From positions 1-58,847 of IMG/VR virus record IMGVR_UViG_3300044796_000233: a stretch of DNA of 58,847 nt; one strand, 5' to 3'. The notes under the pieces are model-generated. The model was not told the DNA's origin. It made no database searches and worked only from the letters and a program-made list of their open reading frames with translations. How positions within the stretch are numbered: the first letter of the stretch is position 1; each line of letters begins with the position of its first letter. This DNA comes from a virus. Shown piece after piece: positions 37,820 through 47,776 of the stretch. The position numbers were made by a program, and so were the translations under genes.

Positions 37820-40701
37820 TAATCTCTAGAAATCTGATCTTTTTCAGCAGCTTGGGACTTAGTTTCGTACGACTTACCCATTTTCGCTAGCTTATCGCCA
37901 CCGTGCTGGGTCACCTTCTTGCCTTGTTGGGGTGGTTGGGGAGCCTGCGTTGGCGCCGGCTGAGCGGCTACGATTGAAGCCGGTGTCATGGTCGAATCCA
38001 GAGGCGCCCCCATGAATAAACTGACGCCGATGCGGGTGCGGTACGGTACCATTTTTCCTTTATTTGTCGCGTCGATCATTTGCGCGTACACCTGCTGCTT
38101 CATCTCAGCGTACATTTTGGGGTACACCGTCTGGAGGGTCTCAATCTCCGGTGCCGTGACTGTCCCCTGACGCACTCGGTCTAGAACATGCGTAGGGTTA
38201 GACACGGTGTCGTAGTACTGCTTGAACTTAGCGATGTCAGCTTGTGAAGGGCGCAGGGAAGGCTGAAAAGGAGTAGGCGGTGGCGTCACCGGGAGTTTGG
38301 ACTGCAAGAACGACGCTGCAGTGGCCGTGCGGTTCTGTAGGGCCCCCGCGGTGTTTGGTGCCACCTTCTGCATGTGCTTTGTGCGGGCAGTAGTGTCGCC
38401 GACGGCGCTGTTGAAATCCCCGTTGTAGTTTTTGAGCAGCTTGCTTACTTTGTCGTAGTCCCATTTTGCTGCAACAGATGCAACTGCTGGACCAGAGTCC
38501 GAGAAAATACGCTTCGCACCGGAGGCAATTTTGTTAGACACGGAGGTAGCGGCGCGGCTTAGGGAACTCAGAGCACTGAGTTTACTTTGATTGTCAGCGT
38601 AGGCGTCAATGAGTTTTTTGGCGAACGCGGGTCCATTTTTGTCGATAACATGGCCTGCAGCGGCACCGGCGGCGGCACCGGCATAACCAGCTAGCGGTGA
38701 CACACCGTGGAGGAAGGACCCGATGAAAGCGCCGATGGCGCCGGCGGCGTTTACGTTACGGGATCCGTTTGTAATCCCTTTTTCAAACGCCTGCTTCACG
38801 CGTAATGCATCGAGAATCTCTGGCATGGTTTTTCCTTCCATGCCGGGGATTTGTTCCATCAGCTTCCGCGCCTCGATGCTGGATCCGGATAGGGCTTTGT
38901 TAAGTTTACTTTGCAATCCAGCTGGTGAAACGCCTTTAAGCGCAGAAGCTTTGTTCTGTGCCTCCATCAGCGCCTTAAACTCGGGCGATTCGTGAAGCTG
39001 TGCCGCCAATGCCCGCTTTGTCTCCGGGTTCTTTAGCTCTTCAGCGAAGGCGGCAGCTTCACGAGCAGCTTTGGCCTCGGGAAGGCTACTTTCCATTGCG
39101 CTACGGAGCTCAGGGTTGGCATACTTCTCGATACCCTCGGTGATAGGGCTACCTACGCGGGCTTCAAGCTGCTTCAGCGCCGGCATTTCGTATTTGTACT
39201 TCACCGGGTTGGTGAGAGACTTGATATTACGTGCCGCGTCGGCGGGATCGGTGTAGTGATCGACGCTGTCTAATAGCTGCGCGTCACGGGCTACGGGCTT
39301 CATTGCAGCCGCGTACTCGGGAACCTGTTCTTTTAGTGACGCATCTAGCGTGTGGCGGATCTGGCGGAACTGTTTAGCGAGGTTATTGGCGTCGGCACTG
39401 TTACCTACGCTCCATTGACTGATGCCGTCTAGACCCTTGATGAGGGATTTCACCGCGGGGGCGGGGGCAATGCCGCCAGGATAGGTAGCATCCATGGTGC
39501 GGATCTGAGCCTCGATGCGGTCGGCTTGGGCGTTGGCCTCAAGTGTTCCCTGTTGCCGTAGCCCGTCAGCCATCTCCTTAGCCTTCTGGTACGTGGGATT
39601 CAGGTCTACGGACCGTCCGGACTGCTCAAGGGCGTCATAGGCTTGCTGCGAGCCCTCCATAACGTGTTTACGAAGGGTTTGGACGCTGTTAGAGACGCTA
39701 GGAGCGGCTTCTAGGGCCCCGTTAAGGGTATCCCCTGCCAACTTCTCTTGCGCCTCCCGTAGGGCAGTTTTAGCGGTCCTAGAGGCAGTCTGAGCGTCAT
39801 AGCCACGCTGCCGTAGGTCCTCTTTCATACCCGATTCAAGAGCCTGATACCCTTCTTTAGCAGTGCCCAAGTCGCTATGTAACTGCTCGAGGTGGATAAG
39901 TCCGTGGTTAGACACATCTTCGTAATCTGGCACCGAGTTGACAGCCTCTCGGTTCTTTAAATAGTCGCTGATGGTGTCGGAATCGACACCGGCTACGTGA
40001 CCAACAATTTTTTTCACCGCGGTGTCTGGGCTTAGTTCTGCTTTGTCGGCTAGGGATGCAAGCTTACCGGCACCCATGCCAAGGGCGGATAGGGCAGCGC
40101 CACCGGCACCGCCGATGAGGGCGTTGAGTCCGACTGTGGGTAGGAGTTTCTCACCGAGGGCTTCATGATCGCCCAGTAAAGATTCGTTAACATTGTTACC
40201 GACACCGCACAGTACGTTCTCGGCAGCCCCTTGCACGGCGGCGGCGCCTAGCTTACCGGCTATTGACGTGGAGCGAAGGGCATCGCCAGCGGCAACGGCA
40301 CCTTTGGCAAGTTCACCGACCTTAGAGAGTAGCGCACCCTCACCGACACCGGTTAACGATGATCCCGTGAGTCCGGCTACTTCGGATAAGCCTGCTTCAC
40401 CGGGGTTGACTTCCTGACGTGCCTTGATGGCCTCCGGTGTCGTGATGCCGCTGCTGATTTCAGCCTGCGTTGCAAGAGGGCCGGCTACACCGCGGGCTAG
40501 GCCTTCGGCGACAGTTGCCGCCTGCTGCCCCACGGTGCCGTATTGTTGTTCTTGGTAGTGTTGCTGTACCTGCTCAGGCGTTGCGTGTTGGTACCCCGCA
40601 CCTAGGGCAGCGGCTACGTCGTCAGGATGGACGCCCTGAAGGCTACCATCCGGCGCTATTAAATTCGGCCAGTTGTCGGCAGGAGCTGCTTGTAGTGCCA
40701 T
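37819..40701 (-). CDS. Large internal virion (ejection) protein
   Basis: A 960-residue protein, mainly helical and Ala-rich. A Gly/Ala-rich hydrophobic stretch lies near 190-220 (LNALIGGAGGAALSALGMGA) and another near residues 650-690 (AGAIGAFIGSFLHG, LAGYAGAAAGAAAGHV). Such segments are expected to enter the membrane in ejection proteins. The C-terminus is Pro/Gln-rich and basic. No tape measure motif is seen. It forms with the next two genes a set of large internal proteins typical of podoviruses. ATG 40701 follows GGTCC and slightly precedes the end of the next gene. Confidence 0.7.
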   Translation of the reverse strand: MALQAAPADNWPNLIAPDGSLQGVHPDDVAAALGAGYQHATPEQVQQHYQEQQYGTVGQQAATVAEGLARGVAGPLATQAEISSGITTPEAIKARQEVNPGEAGLSEVAGLTGSSLTGVGEGALLSKVGELAKGAVAAGDALRSTSIAGKLGAAAVQGAAENVLCGVGNNVNESLLGDHEALGEKLLPTVGLNALIGGAGGAALSALGMGAGKLASLADKAELSPDTAVKKIVGHVAGVDSDTISDYLKNREAVNSVPDYEDVSNHGLIHLEQLHSDLGTAKEGYQALESGMKEDLRQRGYDAQTASRTAKTALREAQEKLAGDTLNGALEAAPSVSNSVQTLRKHVMEGSQQAYDALEQSGRSVDLNPTYQKAKEMADGLRQQGTLEANAQADRIEAQIRTMDATYPGGIAPAPAVKSLIKGLDGISQWSVGNSADANNLAKQFRQIRHTLDASLKEQVPEYAAAMKPVARDAQLLDSVDHYTDPADAARNIKSLTNPVKYKYEMPALKQLEARVGSPITEGIEKYANPELRSAMESSLPEAKAAREAAAFAEELKNPETKRALAAQLHESPEFKALMEAQNKASALKGVSPAGLQSKLNKALSGSSIEARKLMEQIPGMEGKTMPEILDALRVKQAFEKGITNGSRNVNAAGAIGAFIGSFLHGVSPLAGYAGAAAGAAAGHVIDKNGPAFAKKLIDAYADNQSKLSALSSLSRAATSVSNKIASGAKRIFSDSGPAVASVAAKWDYDKVSKLLKNYNGDFNSAVGDTTARTKHMQKVAPNTAGALQNRTATAASFLQSKLPVTPPPTPFQPSLRPSQADIAKFKQYYDTVSNPTHVLDRVRQGTVTAPEIETLQTVYPKMYAEMKQQVYAQMIDATNKGKMVPYRTRIGVSLFMGAPLDSTMTPASIVAAQPAPTQAPQPPQQGKKVTQHGGDKLAKMGKSYETKSQAAEKDQISRD

Positions 40702-40707
40702 GGGGAC

Positions 40708-42744
40708 CTATCTGGGTTTAGTGCGTAATTGAGTACCACCGGGGACGCCACCGGGTGTGTTTGAAAGCTTAATGCCATAGGTGTCGAGCGTCGGGTAATG
40801 CATTGTCTGGCTAAGGATGTCGTTCAGCTTAGCGCGCTTCACACCGCGGGTCTCGTCGGTGTCGAGGCGATCTGGCTTAAGGGTCGACATCAGCGCTACG
40901 GTTTCCGGAGTCACGCGACCGCTAGTGTCCTTGGTGAGTTTGTCCATGGTCGCTCCCCACACCGCGTCAGCACGTTTGTAGGACTGTGGGTTGAGGGCGT
41001 TGCCTACACCGGAGTGGAGTTGGTTGACTTGGTCAAATGCCTTCAGAGTATCGTTGCGCAAGTTCTGTGCCGTTTGCGCTTGCGACAACTCCTTACGCGC
41101 CTGCTCCTGCTCTTTGTCAGGTACGATAGCGCGGATCACCTGCTCTGGTGGGATCTGCCCTGTCTGCATGCCGCTTAGGATGGTCTTACGCATCGCCATC
41201 TGGCCCTGAAGCTGTGCCGTGTTCATGTCTAACGCACCGGCGGCTTGTAGGGCGCGGGCACGGGCACCGAGATCGGTAGCGGAAGCGGCAGCTTTCTTAA
41301 GCTGATTTGACAAGATGTCCGTCTGCATGATGCGAGTCATGTCAGTAGCGTCCCGGAGATTGCCGAACTGGTGCATGTTCGCTGACAAAAGATTTTCTGA
41401 CTTACCGAGGTTGGCTTTCTGGGCAGCGATGTCGCGATCGATGTGGTTCTGAAGGAAACTGATCGCAGGATTTTTAGACGGGTCGCCGTTGGATCCAATG
41501 CCGCCGAGAATCAGGCTTAGAGCAGTGCGAATTCGGTCTCCAGTGCCGAGACTGTTCATGTAGTGGTTCGGATCGATGTGTTGATTATCGACATCACGCT
41601 GAAAATCTTTTCGTTCTTTATCAAGGTCGTTGAAGTGGTTTTGATACGTTAACTGTTGCAGATGCTGTTGATTAATGGCGTTATTAAGAGCAGCGCCTTG
41701 AAGTTCTGCAGCTTTTTGCTCTGCGTATTGTTGGCCAGTTATGCCTTTCTTAGTTTCATCTAGACCGGCTTGGAAGGTCTGGGACGTGGCGTTCACACCG
41801 TAGGGATCGTTTGGGGACGCTGGCGGTGCTTGTTGCGCATCAGAAGGTGCATCTTGCTGTGGGGATTGTAGTGTATCGGCAACGGTCGCAGGAGGCGGTT
41901 GCGGTAGTCCAGCCGGTGCTGACACCGCGTTGATGTCTGTGGGCTGCAGTTGCGGTTCCTGGTCCATGAGGCTTGCGCCGCCGTCACCGGTGCCCTCGTC
42001 GTAGTGGGCAACACCGCCGGCGGCCATCTTACGACGAGGCTTACCCCGGTTGCTCAGCATTTCGGCTTTATCTCTAGCCGCCATCTGCAACCTCACTTCG
42101 TCCATTGTCTGTGGCTTCATCTTTTCGAGCAGCTTACCGATTGGTGCGTTCTCGTCTAAACCGTGCTTAACCATAGCCTTTTGAATAAGACCCGGCGACG
42201 AGAGGTCGGATCCGATGGCTCCGATCTCGTTACCGGCGACAGCACCGGCGTCCTTGAGCATGGTACCGGCTAGGGGGGCGGCGCCGGCGGTCACCACGGT
42301 GTCGATAACTCCGTTACCGAGTGGATCTGGTTTCGCTTCACCGGAGTTGTATCCAGCGTCGCCGGCTTGGGGCATCTTTCCTTCGTCGGTGAGGGCAGCG
42401 ACACCGGGGACTTTGGAGATCTGGAAGTTATCCTCTTCCGTCACTTTTCCGCCATCCGCCATGCGTTTCTTATCACTCAGGACGTGTATTCCCCCTGCAC
42501 CTTTCTCGCTGTGTTGTGCAGCTTCACCGGGTAGTTTACCTGCGGGGGGAGACTTTTTAGATTCTTGAAGCTTGGGGTTACCACCTTTAAACATGGGCAA
42601 CGCCTTCATTTGTTCACGTACTTCGGGCGAAAGACCGTGGTGTGCAACCTTGATCTGGTGACCTGCAACATGTTGAAACGTGGTAGACTTACCGTCTTCG
42701 TCTACCTTGGACATTTTCTTGAGGTCTAAAAAAAGCTTGGCCAT
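40708..42744 (-). CDS. Internal virion protein with KMADGG motifs
   Basis: A 678-residue protein, low complexity and helical. The N-terminal 100 residues are basic; the motifs KKRMADGGKV and KMAAGGVAHYDEG recur in other virion proteins of this genome. The middle is Pro/Gln/Ala-rich and the C-terminal part is helical with many charged residues (QQHLQQLTYQNHFNDLDKER). It overlaps the gene upstream as TAATG. Role in DNA ejection or core assembly is inferred from size, composition and position. Confidence 0.65.
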   Translation of the reverse strand: MAKLFLDLKKMSKVDEDGKSTTFQHVAGHQIKVAHHGLSPEVREQMKALPMFKGGNPKLQESKKSPPAGKLPGEAAQHSEKGAGGIHVLSDKKRMADGGKVTEEDNFQISKVPGVAALTDEGKMPQAGDAGYNSGEAKPDPLGNGVIDTVVTAGAAPLAGTMLKDAGAVAGNEIGAIGSDLSSPGLIQKAMVKHGLDENAPIGKLLEKMKPQTMDEVRLQMAARDKAEMLSNRGKPRRKMAAGGVAHYDEGTGDGGASLMDQEPQLQPTDINAVSAPAGLPQPPPATVADTLQSPQQDAPSDAQQAPPASPNDPYGVNATSQTFQAGLDETKKGITGQQYAEQKAAELQGAALNNAINQQHLQQLTYQNHFNDLDKERKDFQRDVDNQHIDPNHYMNSLGTGDRIRTALSLILGGIGSNGDPSKNPAISFLQNHIDRDIAAQKANLGKSENLLSANMHQFGNLRDATDMTRIMQTDILSNQLKKAAASATDLGARARALQAAGALDMNTAQLQGQMAMRKTILSGMQTGQIPPEQVIRAIVPDKEQEQARKELSQAQTAQNLRNDTLKAFDQVNQLHSGVGNALNPQSYKRADAVWGATMDKLTKDTSGRVTPETVALMSTLKPDRLDTDETRGVKRAKLNDILSQTMHYPTLDTYGIKLSNTPGGVPGGTQLRTKPR

Positions 42745-44030
42745 TATAATTTGCCCCGTTTGGCGAAATGTGCTTTGACAAATGCTGCTGCTTCTTTAGC
42801 TGAGCCCATCTTGGAGCGTGGCACGACAATGCCACCCTCTTCTAATTTAGCAGGTACGATATCATTGGCGAGTGAGTCACCGGGGACCTTAGCCTTACCG
42901 GGCACCCTCTTACCCACCGCGGTGACCTTCTCTTTGTTCTTCGCAACTTCGCGTGCCTCAGCCGGTGTGAGATATTTCTCACCGGGGGATAGGATGGCGT
43001 CAACCTTGCCGCCTTTGTGGAACGCTGCCGATGCCATAGGCGCTGCCTTCATGGCTGCAGACATCATACCACCAGTTTGGGAGGGTTTATTAATTTGGCT
43101 ATCCGCAAATCCTTTTAGAAAGTTTGCAAGATATTTCCCCACTCCCGATGAAGGACCGTTTATAGGGGACTGTTGCATAGTAGGAGCCGTTGTCTCTCCG
43201 GACATCGGTGTGGACATCGGCGCCGTAGCGCTTACGCCACCAGGATTGAGGGCAGCATTTACAGCCGGCGATGCGTAGGCAGGATCCGTGCCAAGAGATT
43301 TGTCCCCGGACCAGCCGATGCCAGCTGAGGCATCCGAGGCTATGGAGTCCGGAGTATCTGTAGTCCCTTCTGACACGGGGGCCACACCACCATCCGGTGT
43401 GCCGTCGGCGTACATGTGAGGATTGCTACCGATCTGGGTTTTTTTAATTTTACCGCCGGTAGCAGCTGCGGCCAGGGATGCACCGCTTTGTAAAAGACCC
43501 ATGTTAGCTTTGTTCGCATTCTCCGCATTCTGCTGTGCGACGCCGGCGTTAATTTTTTCTGCGCCAAGGTTTGCTTCGTTCATTGTGGTTTGCTGTCCGA
43601 TGGCCCCCTGCTGTTGTTGCCCGTACAGGCTGCCAAGCTGACTCAGGGCGCCGAGCTGCTGCTGAGCGCTTAGGGTAGCGGCTTGGTTACCTGCTGCTTG
43701 GTTAGTTTGCACCAGATTTTGGTTAGCCATCTTGGCCGCCAGTGCTGGGTTTAGGTTACGGTTACCTGCAAGTTGAGCATTTGCTTGGCCGATGTTTTGC
43801 TGAGTGGTTGCTTGAAGCTGAGATAAGGCAGGGTTTGGACCTGTGCCGTTGGCAACGCCTTGGATCTGGTTGCCTAGGGCGTTTTGTTTGCCTTGTACCG
43901 CTTGCTGGAACGCGTACTGATCCTTTAGCTGCTGGGCCGTGTAGAATCCGGAGTTTTGATCTAGGGCGCCGTTACCCGCCTGTGCGCCGTTAGTTTGTCC
44001 GCCGAGAATGCTGGAAAGTGTGTCGCCCAT
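42744..44030 (-). CDS. Gln/Ala-rich internal virion protein
   Basis: A 428-residue protein. The first 190 residues are a long Gln/Ala/Asn-rich helix (AQQLKDQYAFQQAVQGKQNA, QTNQAAGNQAATLSAQQQL). The C-terminal part has SAAFHKGGKVDAILSPGEKY, a Lys-rich segment with GKRVPGKAKVPGD and an end LEEGGIVVPRSKM. This arrangement is common in uncharacterised podovirus virion proteins. It is preceded by the promoter-like motif at 44040-44058 and a GAGG site, and is translationally coupled to the next gene. Confidence 0.65.
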   Translation of the reverse strand: MGDTLSSILGGQTNGAQAGNGALDQNSGFYTAQQLKDQYAFQQAVQGKQNALGNQIQGVANGTGPNPALSQLQATTQQNIGQANAQLAGNRNLNPALAAKMANQNLVQTNQAAGNQAATLSAQQQLGALSQLGSLYGQQQQGAIGQQTTMNEANLGAEKINAGVAQQNAENANKANMGLLQSGASLAAAATGGKIKKTQIGSNPHMYADGTPDGGVAPVSEGTTDTPDSIASDASAGIGWSGDKSLGTDPAYASPAVNAALNPGGVSATAPMSTPMSGETTAPTMQQSPINGPSSGVGKYLANFLKGFADSQINKPSQTGGMMSAAMKAAPMASAAFHKGGKVDAILSPGEKYLTPAEAREVAKNKEKVTAVGKRVPGKAKVPGDSLANDIVPAKLEEGGIVVPRSKMGSAKEAAAFVKAHFAKRGKL

Positions 44031-44039
44031 TTTGACGCC

Positions 44040-44058
44040 TCTATAAGTGTGGTTTAGA
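44040..44058 (-). promoter_or_regulatory. Late-promoter-like motif (site 3)
   Basis: Minus strand TCTAAACCACACTTATAGA. A 4-bp inverted repeat TCTA/TAGA (44040-44043, 44055-44058) flanks the ACCACACTTATAGAGG motif. It lies between the GNAT-like gene and the internal virion protein gene, 10 bases before the latter's ATG, and its GAGG may double as the ribosome binding site. Confidence 0.55.
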
Positions 44059-44434
44059 TCAACTGGCGCGCTAAATTAGTCATAGATTTGTCAGCTATGA
44101 CGTAATTGTGTGAATTGACTAGTCTCTCCAACAATCTTTTATTTGACGTGGAGATGAGTATGGTTGAAAAACCTAATTCTTTCGCGCGGCTTTCTATAGT
44201 TTTTAGCACTGCATTTAATGCCTCATCTCTGATTTCAAAGGTTTTTTTAGGATTCGCTACTATCCATTCCATCCAGGCCACAGTACTGTTAGTTGTGTAT
44301 AAAAATCCCGCCGCCACACCAGGGACTATAAAACCTAAGTCTGGAAGAATTGATGGCGGAACAGGATCCCAATTTTGGTCTTTCCACCACTGCTCAAGGT
44401 CCTTGTAATCAGAAGGAGTATATGCTCTAACCAA
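44054..44434 (-). CDS. GNAT-like acetyltransferase in the tail block
   Basis: A protein of about 126 residues from a TTG at 44434 that overlaps the previous stop; a GTG at 44479 would add 15 residues. VRAYTPSDYKDLEQWW, LGFIVPGVAAGFLYTTNSTV, WMEWIVANPKKTFEIRDEAL and AKELGFSTILISTSNKRLLE fit a small N-acetyltransferase fold as found beside virion genes in many podovirus-like genomes. Substrate unknown. Confidence 0.7.
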   Translation of the reverse strand: MVRAYTPSDYKDLEQWWKDQNWDPVPPSILPDLGFIVPGVAAGFLYTTNSTVAWMEWIVANPKKTFEIRDEALNAVLKTIESRAKELGFSTILISTSNKRLLERLVNSHNYVIADKSMTNLARQLI

Positions 44435-47400
44435 CGGACACCGCCGATCGCACTTTGTGTAGTCCTTTTTTAATTCCACAGTTGAAGGACAGGTTGGTTA
44501 GGTCCATGAACTCACCGGAGGCACCGGTGACGACTTCTTGGATTAGTAGCGACATAGAATCGCATTTCTGAATCGTAAGGAATTGCCGGAACTGGAACGG
44601 GGTCTGGACGAATGTGAAAGGATTATGCGCGGTGTAGGTCTCGATGAAGTTCACCGCGGTGGAGATCTGCACACCGTGAGACCCGTTAACGGTACCGTCA
44701 CCGACGACTAGGAGATGCCGAAGCCGTTCGAACCCTTGTATGCCGGCGATAGCAAGCCAGCTAGTCTTCACCGTCAAGGCGAACGGTGTGGCGTTGTCGA
44801 GATACGTAGAAGAATTTTCTTGGTAGATAGCGCCATCAGTTCGGACATAGACGTAGGCACCATTCCAGTTGTCGGAGGAGTAACCCAGGTGGTTGGTGAA
44901 TACGGACCACTTGTTGAACATGTAGTCGTAGTGGAGGGATACACCGGAGGCGCAGAGGAACCGTACCTGTGTGGTGTTGGGGATGATCTTAGAATCTTGG
45001 ATCGGGGTCGTGCTGTAGGTTTCCACAGCGGCACCGTTAAAGACTTGGTCCGAGTAGTGAGGGTTGAGACCGCGATCGAGTAGGAATATGCCCTTTGTCG
45101 TCTGATAGATGATACCAGCCGGTACCAGGGTTAGGCTTCCTAGTACGGCCAGGCCTGATCCACTAGGGATGGTCTGCGGTTGTGTGAGAGTGGAATTGTT
45201 GCCGGTATCGTTAGCGCCGTCGCCTGCGAACCACAAGATTCCTTGGTCCTTGAAGACGATCATCTTGTCGTCCATGGCTTTAAGTCCAACGGTGTTTCCT
45301 TGTGTTGGTTGAATTTGAGTTATGTTAAAGTTAGCCGGTGATAAACCGTACCCCGGTGCGAACTGTTTGCTGTACCAGAGCGTGTTGGGTGCTTCAGCGT
45401 CGACACACCAGAGGCGATTGAAGCGAGGCTCTAACACCAGGGATGGGGGTGGCGTTGAGTTTTCCGATACACCACCGTTGGTGTAGAGTGGTGGAGCGTT
45501 GCGGAGCTGGGAATCGGTGGTGTTATCGATGAAGACTTGAGAGAAAACCGTGTTGGAGAAATTTCCGACTCCGCTATTGATCTGAAAGAATTCCGTACCG
45601 CTAGCGATAGTGCGGTACAGCTGGATTGTTACACCTGTCTTACCGGTTAGAAAAGGGTCAGTAACGGTGATGGAAACCTCTGAGTTGGCAGAGGCGACGG
45701 TGATGGAAACTTCTTGGGACGGAGCGGACTGGTGTAGGTTACCGTTAGCGTCTAACCATTGATACACCGCCACGTACGCGTAGGTACCTGCAGGAATCAC
45801 GCCGCCCATCGGGGTGCTTTGGGCGATCTTGTAGATTTCGGGGTACAGGTGATATCCCCACTCAGCACAGGTCTGCCCGTCGTACGCCGACAACAATGCC
45901 CCGTTAAGGATGTTCAACTCACCGGCCTGCGTGTTCTTGTACGTGCGTAGAGTGTTGAATCCAAAACTAAATGCAACCGATCCGTAGGAACTAACTGTGT
46001 TTTGTGTGAATGTAGAGTTGTTAGTGAAGGTTACCGAGGATGCGAATTGTTTTGTAGCGCAAAAAACGTAGTTTCCTGAACTAACAGTAGCCACATGCGG
46101 CGTGAACCAAGTAGTTATAGCAAGCGCTAAGCCACTAGCAAAGCGACCGGCAACGCAAGCATTAGCCGTGTCAATAATAAAATACGTAGGTTGTACGTTT
46201 GGGACGGTTGTGGAACTCACCGAGGAGTCGTACGTGGGTCCGTTGTAGTAGGCTATAAAATAATAGGCACCGTTGAATGAGAAGACACGTGACATAACTC
46301 CCACACCGAGGAGGTATAGTGCGATCCCTGTTATGCCCCCACTGATCGTGGGAATCGCGGTGTGGATAGAATTTATGCTATTACCGTTCGTGTCCTGTGT
46401 AACGACGGTGTAGAACACCGACTGGGTCGTGCTGTTAGTGGATTGCGCTACGATGTTCAGTATCGCGTTTTGTCCTTCGCTTGTGATGATCGTACTTGTC
46501 AGAATAGGAGTTAGATTTGAATCGTACACCTCGTAGTAGATGGAGTGCGTTGTGGAGATAGTGTCAGCATAGTAGACCCATATGTTACCGTTCGTGGGAT
46601 CCACGATATTGGCGACAGGGTTAGTCACCGTAGAGGACGTAGATAGGCTGATTGCGGCACTGTTTATGGTTGCCCCGGTGTCGTCTAGTGTTCTGGTCGT
46701 TACTGTGTCAGGGGAACTAAAAACATGGGACGTAAGCACGCAGCCGGTTGAGGTGGCAGACACATCGAATGACGGGTGGGACGGTAGTGAAGGTAAGTTT
46801 GCGTTGGGTTGAACAATAACCTGTGTGCCGATAGTCGCAGTAGTGCCGGATATGGTCACCACTTTCATGGCGATAGCGCTAGCTGTTCCGCCGTTTTGAG
46901 CTAGGTAAAATATACCGGCTTTTGTTGGACTTAAATTAATTACTCTGGGCGCGCTTGTGTCGGTGGTGCCGTTACCGCCATACGGTGCGACGAGAGTGTT
47001 GGGAAGAATCTCTACACCGGAGACGTTATCAACTATGGTGGTGTACACCGCTGGTGAGACGCCCGTAGCCCTAGCGTCCTCGTAAACATAGACGGTGTAG
47101 TTACCAACTACAGCACAGTCGGCGGCACCGGATACTGAGGTCTGGTAGAATATGCCTTTCTCGCTAAAGTCTATTGACGTGTAGTTTCCTTGTTTCTCCC
47201 ACGCTGGGAGAGATGGGCTGTAGGAATAGAACTGGCCTGAATCTTGACACGTAAGCTCGGTGCCGTAGGTGTCGATCATGCGCGGGGCGACGAGATTACC
47301 ACCGCCGGCAATAGCGCTTGTCAGGGCCGTGTAGCCATTCCTTTTCTGGATGTTGTCGATCTTGGTGTAGACGCCGTCTTGTACGAGGAGGAATTCACCG

Positions 47401-47480
47401 GGGACGACCTTTTTAGAGTCAGTCTTGGTGTTGATGCCGCCGCTGAAGTCAACTGGAAAGATTTGATCCTGAAGCGGCAT
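44427..47480 (-). CDS. Large tail protein (tail tube/stabilisation type)
   Basis: A 1017-residue protein from ATG 47480, which overlaps the upstream stop as TAATG. The N-terminus (MPLQDQIFPVDFSGGINTK, LLVQDGVYTKIDNIQKRNGY) is characteristic of the large tail stabilisation/nozzle-type proteins of podoviruses. The body is beta-rich with long Ser/Thr/Val segments. Possibly a ring of beta-propellers at the end of the short tail. No protease or hydrolase motif was found. Identity is inferred from N-terminal pattern, size and neighbours. Confidence 0.75.
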   Translation of the reverse strand: MPLQDQIFPVDFSGGINTKTDSKKVVPGEFLLVQDGVYTKIDNIQKRNGYTALTSAIAGGGNLVAPRMIDTYGTELTCQDSGQFYSYSPSLPAWEKQGNYTSIDFSEKGIFYQTSVSGAADCAVVGNYTVYVYEDARATGVSPAVYTTIVDNVSGVEILPNTLVAPYGGNGTTDTSAPRVINLSPTKAGIFYLAQNGGTASAIAMKVVTISGTTATIGTQVIVQPNANLPSLPSHPSFDVSATSTGCVLTSHVFSSPDTVTTRTLDDTGATINSAAISLSTSSTVTNPVANIVDPTNGNIWVYYADTISTTHSIYYEVYDSNLTPILTSTIITSEGQNAILNIVAQSTNSTTQSVFYTVVTQDTNGNSINSIHTAIPTISGGITGIALYLLGVGVMSRVFSFNGAYYFIAYYNGPTYDSSVSSTTVPNVQPTYFIIDTANACVAGRFASGLALAITTWFTPHVATVSSGNYVFCATKQFASSVTFTNNSTFTQNTVSSYGSVAFSFGFNTLRTYKNTQAGELNILNGALLSAYDGQTCAEWGYHLYPEIYKIAQSTPMGGVIPAGTYAYVAVYQWLDANGNLHQSAPSQEVSITVASANSEVSITVTDPFLTGKTGVTIQLYRTIASGTEFFQINSGVGNFSNTVFSQVFIDNTTDSQLRNAPPLYTNGGVSENSTPPPSLVLEPRFNRLWCVDAEAPNTLWYSKQFAPGYGLSPANFNITQIQPTQGNTVGLKAMDDKMIVFKDQGILWFAGDGANDTGNNSTLTQPQTIPSGSGLAVLGSLTLVPAGIIYQTTKGIFLLDRGLNPHYSDQVFNGAAVETYSTTPIQDSKIIPNTTQVRFLCASGVSLHYDYMFNKWSVFTNHLGYSSDNWNGAYVYVRTDGAIYQENSSTYLDNATPFALTVKTSWLAIAGIQGFERLRHLLVVGDGTVNGSHGVQISTAVNFIETYTAHNPFTFVQTPFQFRQFLTIQKCDSMSLLIQEVVTGASGEFMDLTNLSFNCGIKKGLHKVRSAVSVG

Positions 47481-47770
47481 TAGAACACCCACAGGGACAC
47501 AGTGCACGGTGTCGTCGCGTAGAGAGTTAATGTTTTCGTGTTAAAAGGCTTGGAGCGGGAGATGGTTACAGGGTTAGTGTCTAGGTCAATAATGATCCAA
47601 CCCTGCTGCAGCCGCCCCAACCCGGTGTTAATCACTGTCTCAGCTGACCCAGCTAGCTGCACGTTAAATATAAAATTCCCCTGCACGGGTGGGAGGGCTA
47701 GCACAGGGTTCAGCTGCGAGGACCACATGGTCTGCATCTGGGTTAGTGGTAGCTGTAGTGGGAGGCTCAT
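47480..47770 (-). CDS. Small virion protein
   Basis: A 96-residue protein (MSLPLQLPLTQMQTMWSSQL, NFIFNVQLAGSAETVINTGL, GWIIIDLDTNPVTISRS). A strand-rich, hydrophobic sequence without a signal. Placed between two tail proteins and coupled to the large one by TAATG, it is probably a tail or joining component. Confidence 0.6.
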   Translation of the reverse strand: MSLPLQLPLTQMQTMWSSQLNPVLALPPVQGNFIFNVQLAGSAETVINTGLGRLQQGWIIIDLDTNPVTISRSKPFNTKTLTLYATTPCTVSLWVF

Positions 47771-47776
47771 TTGACT

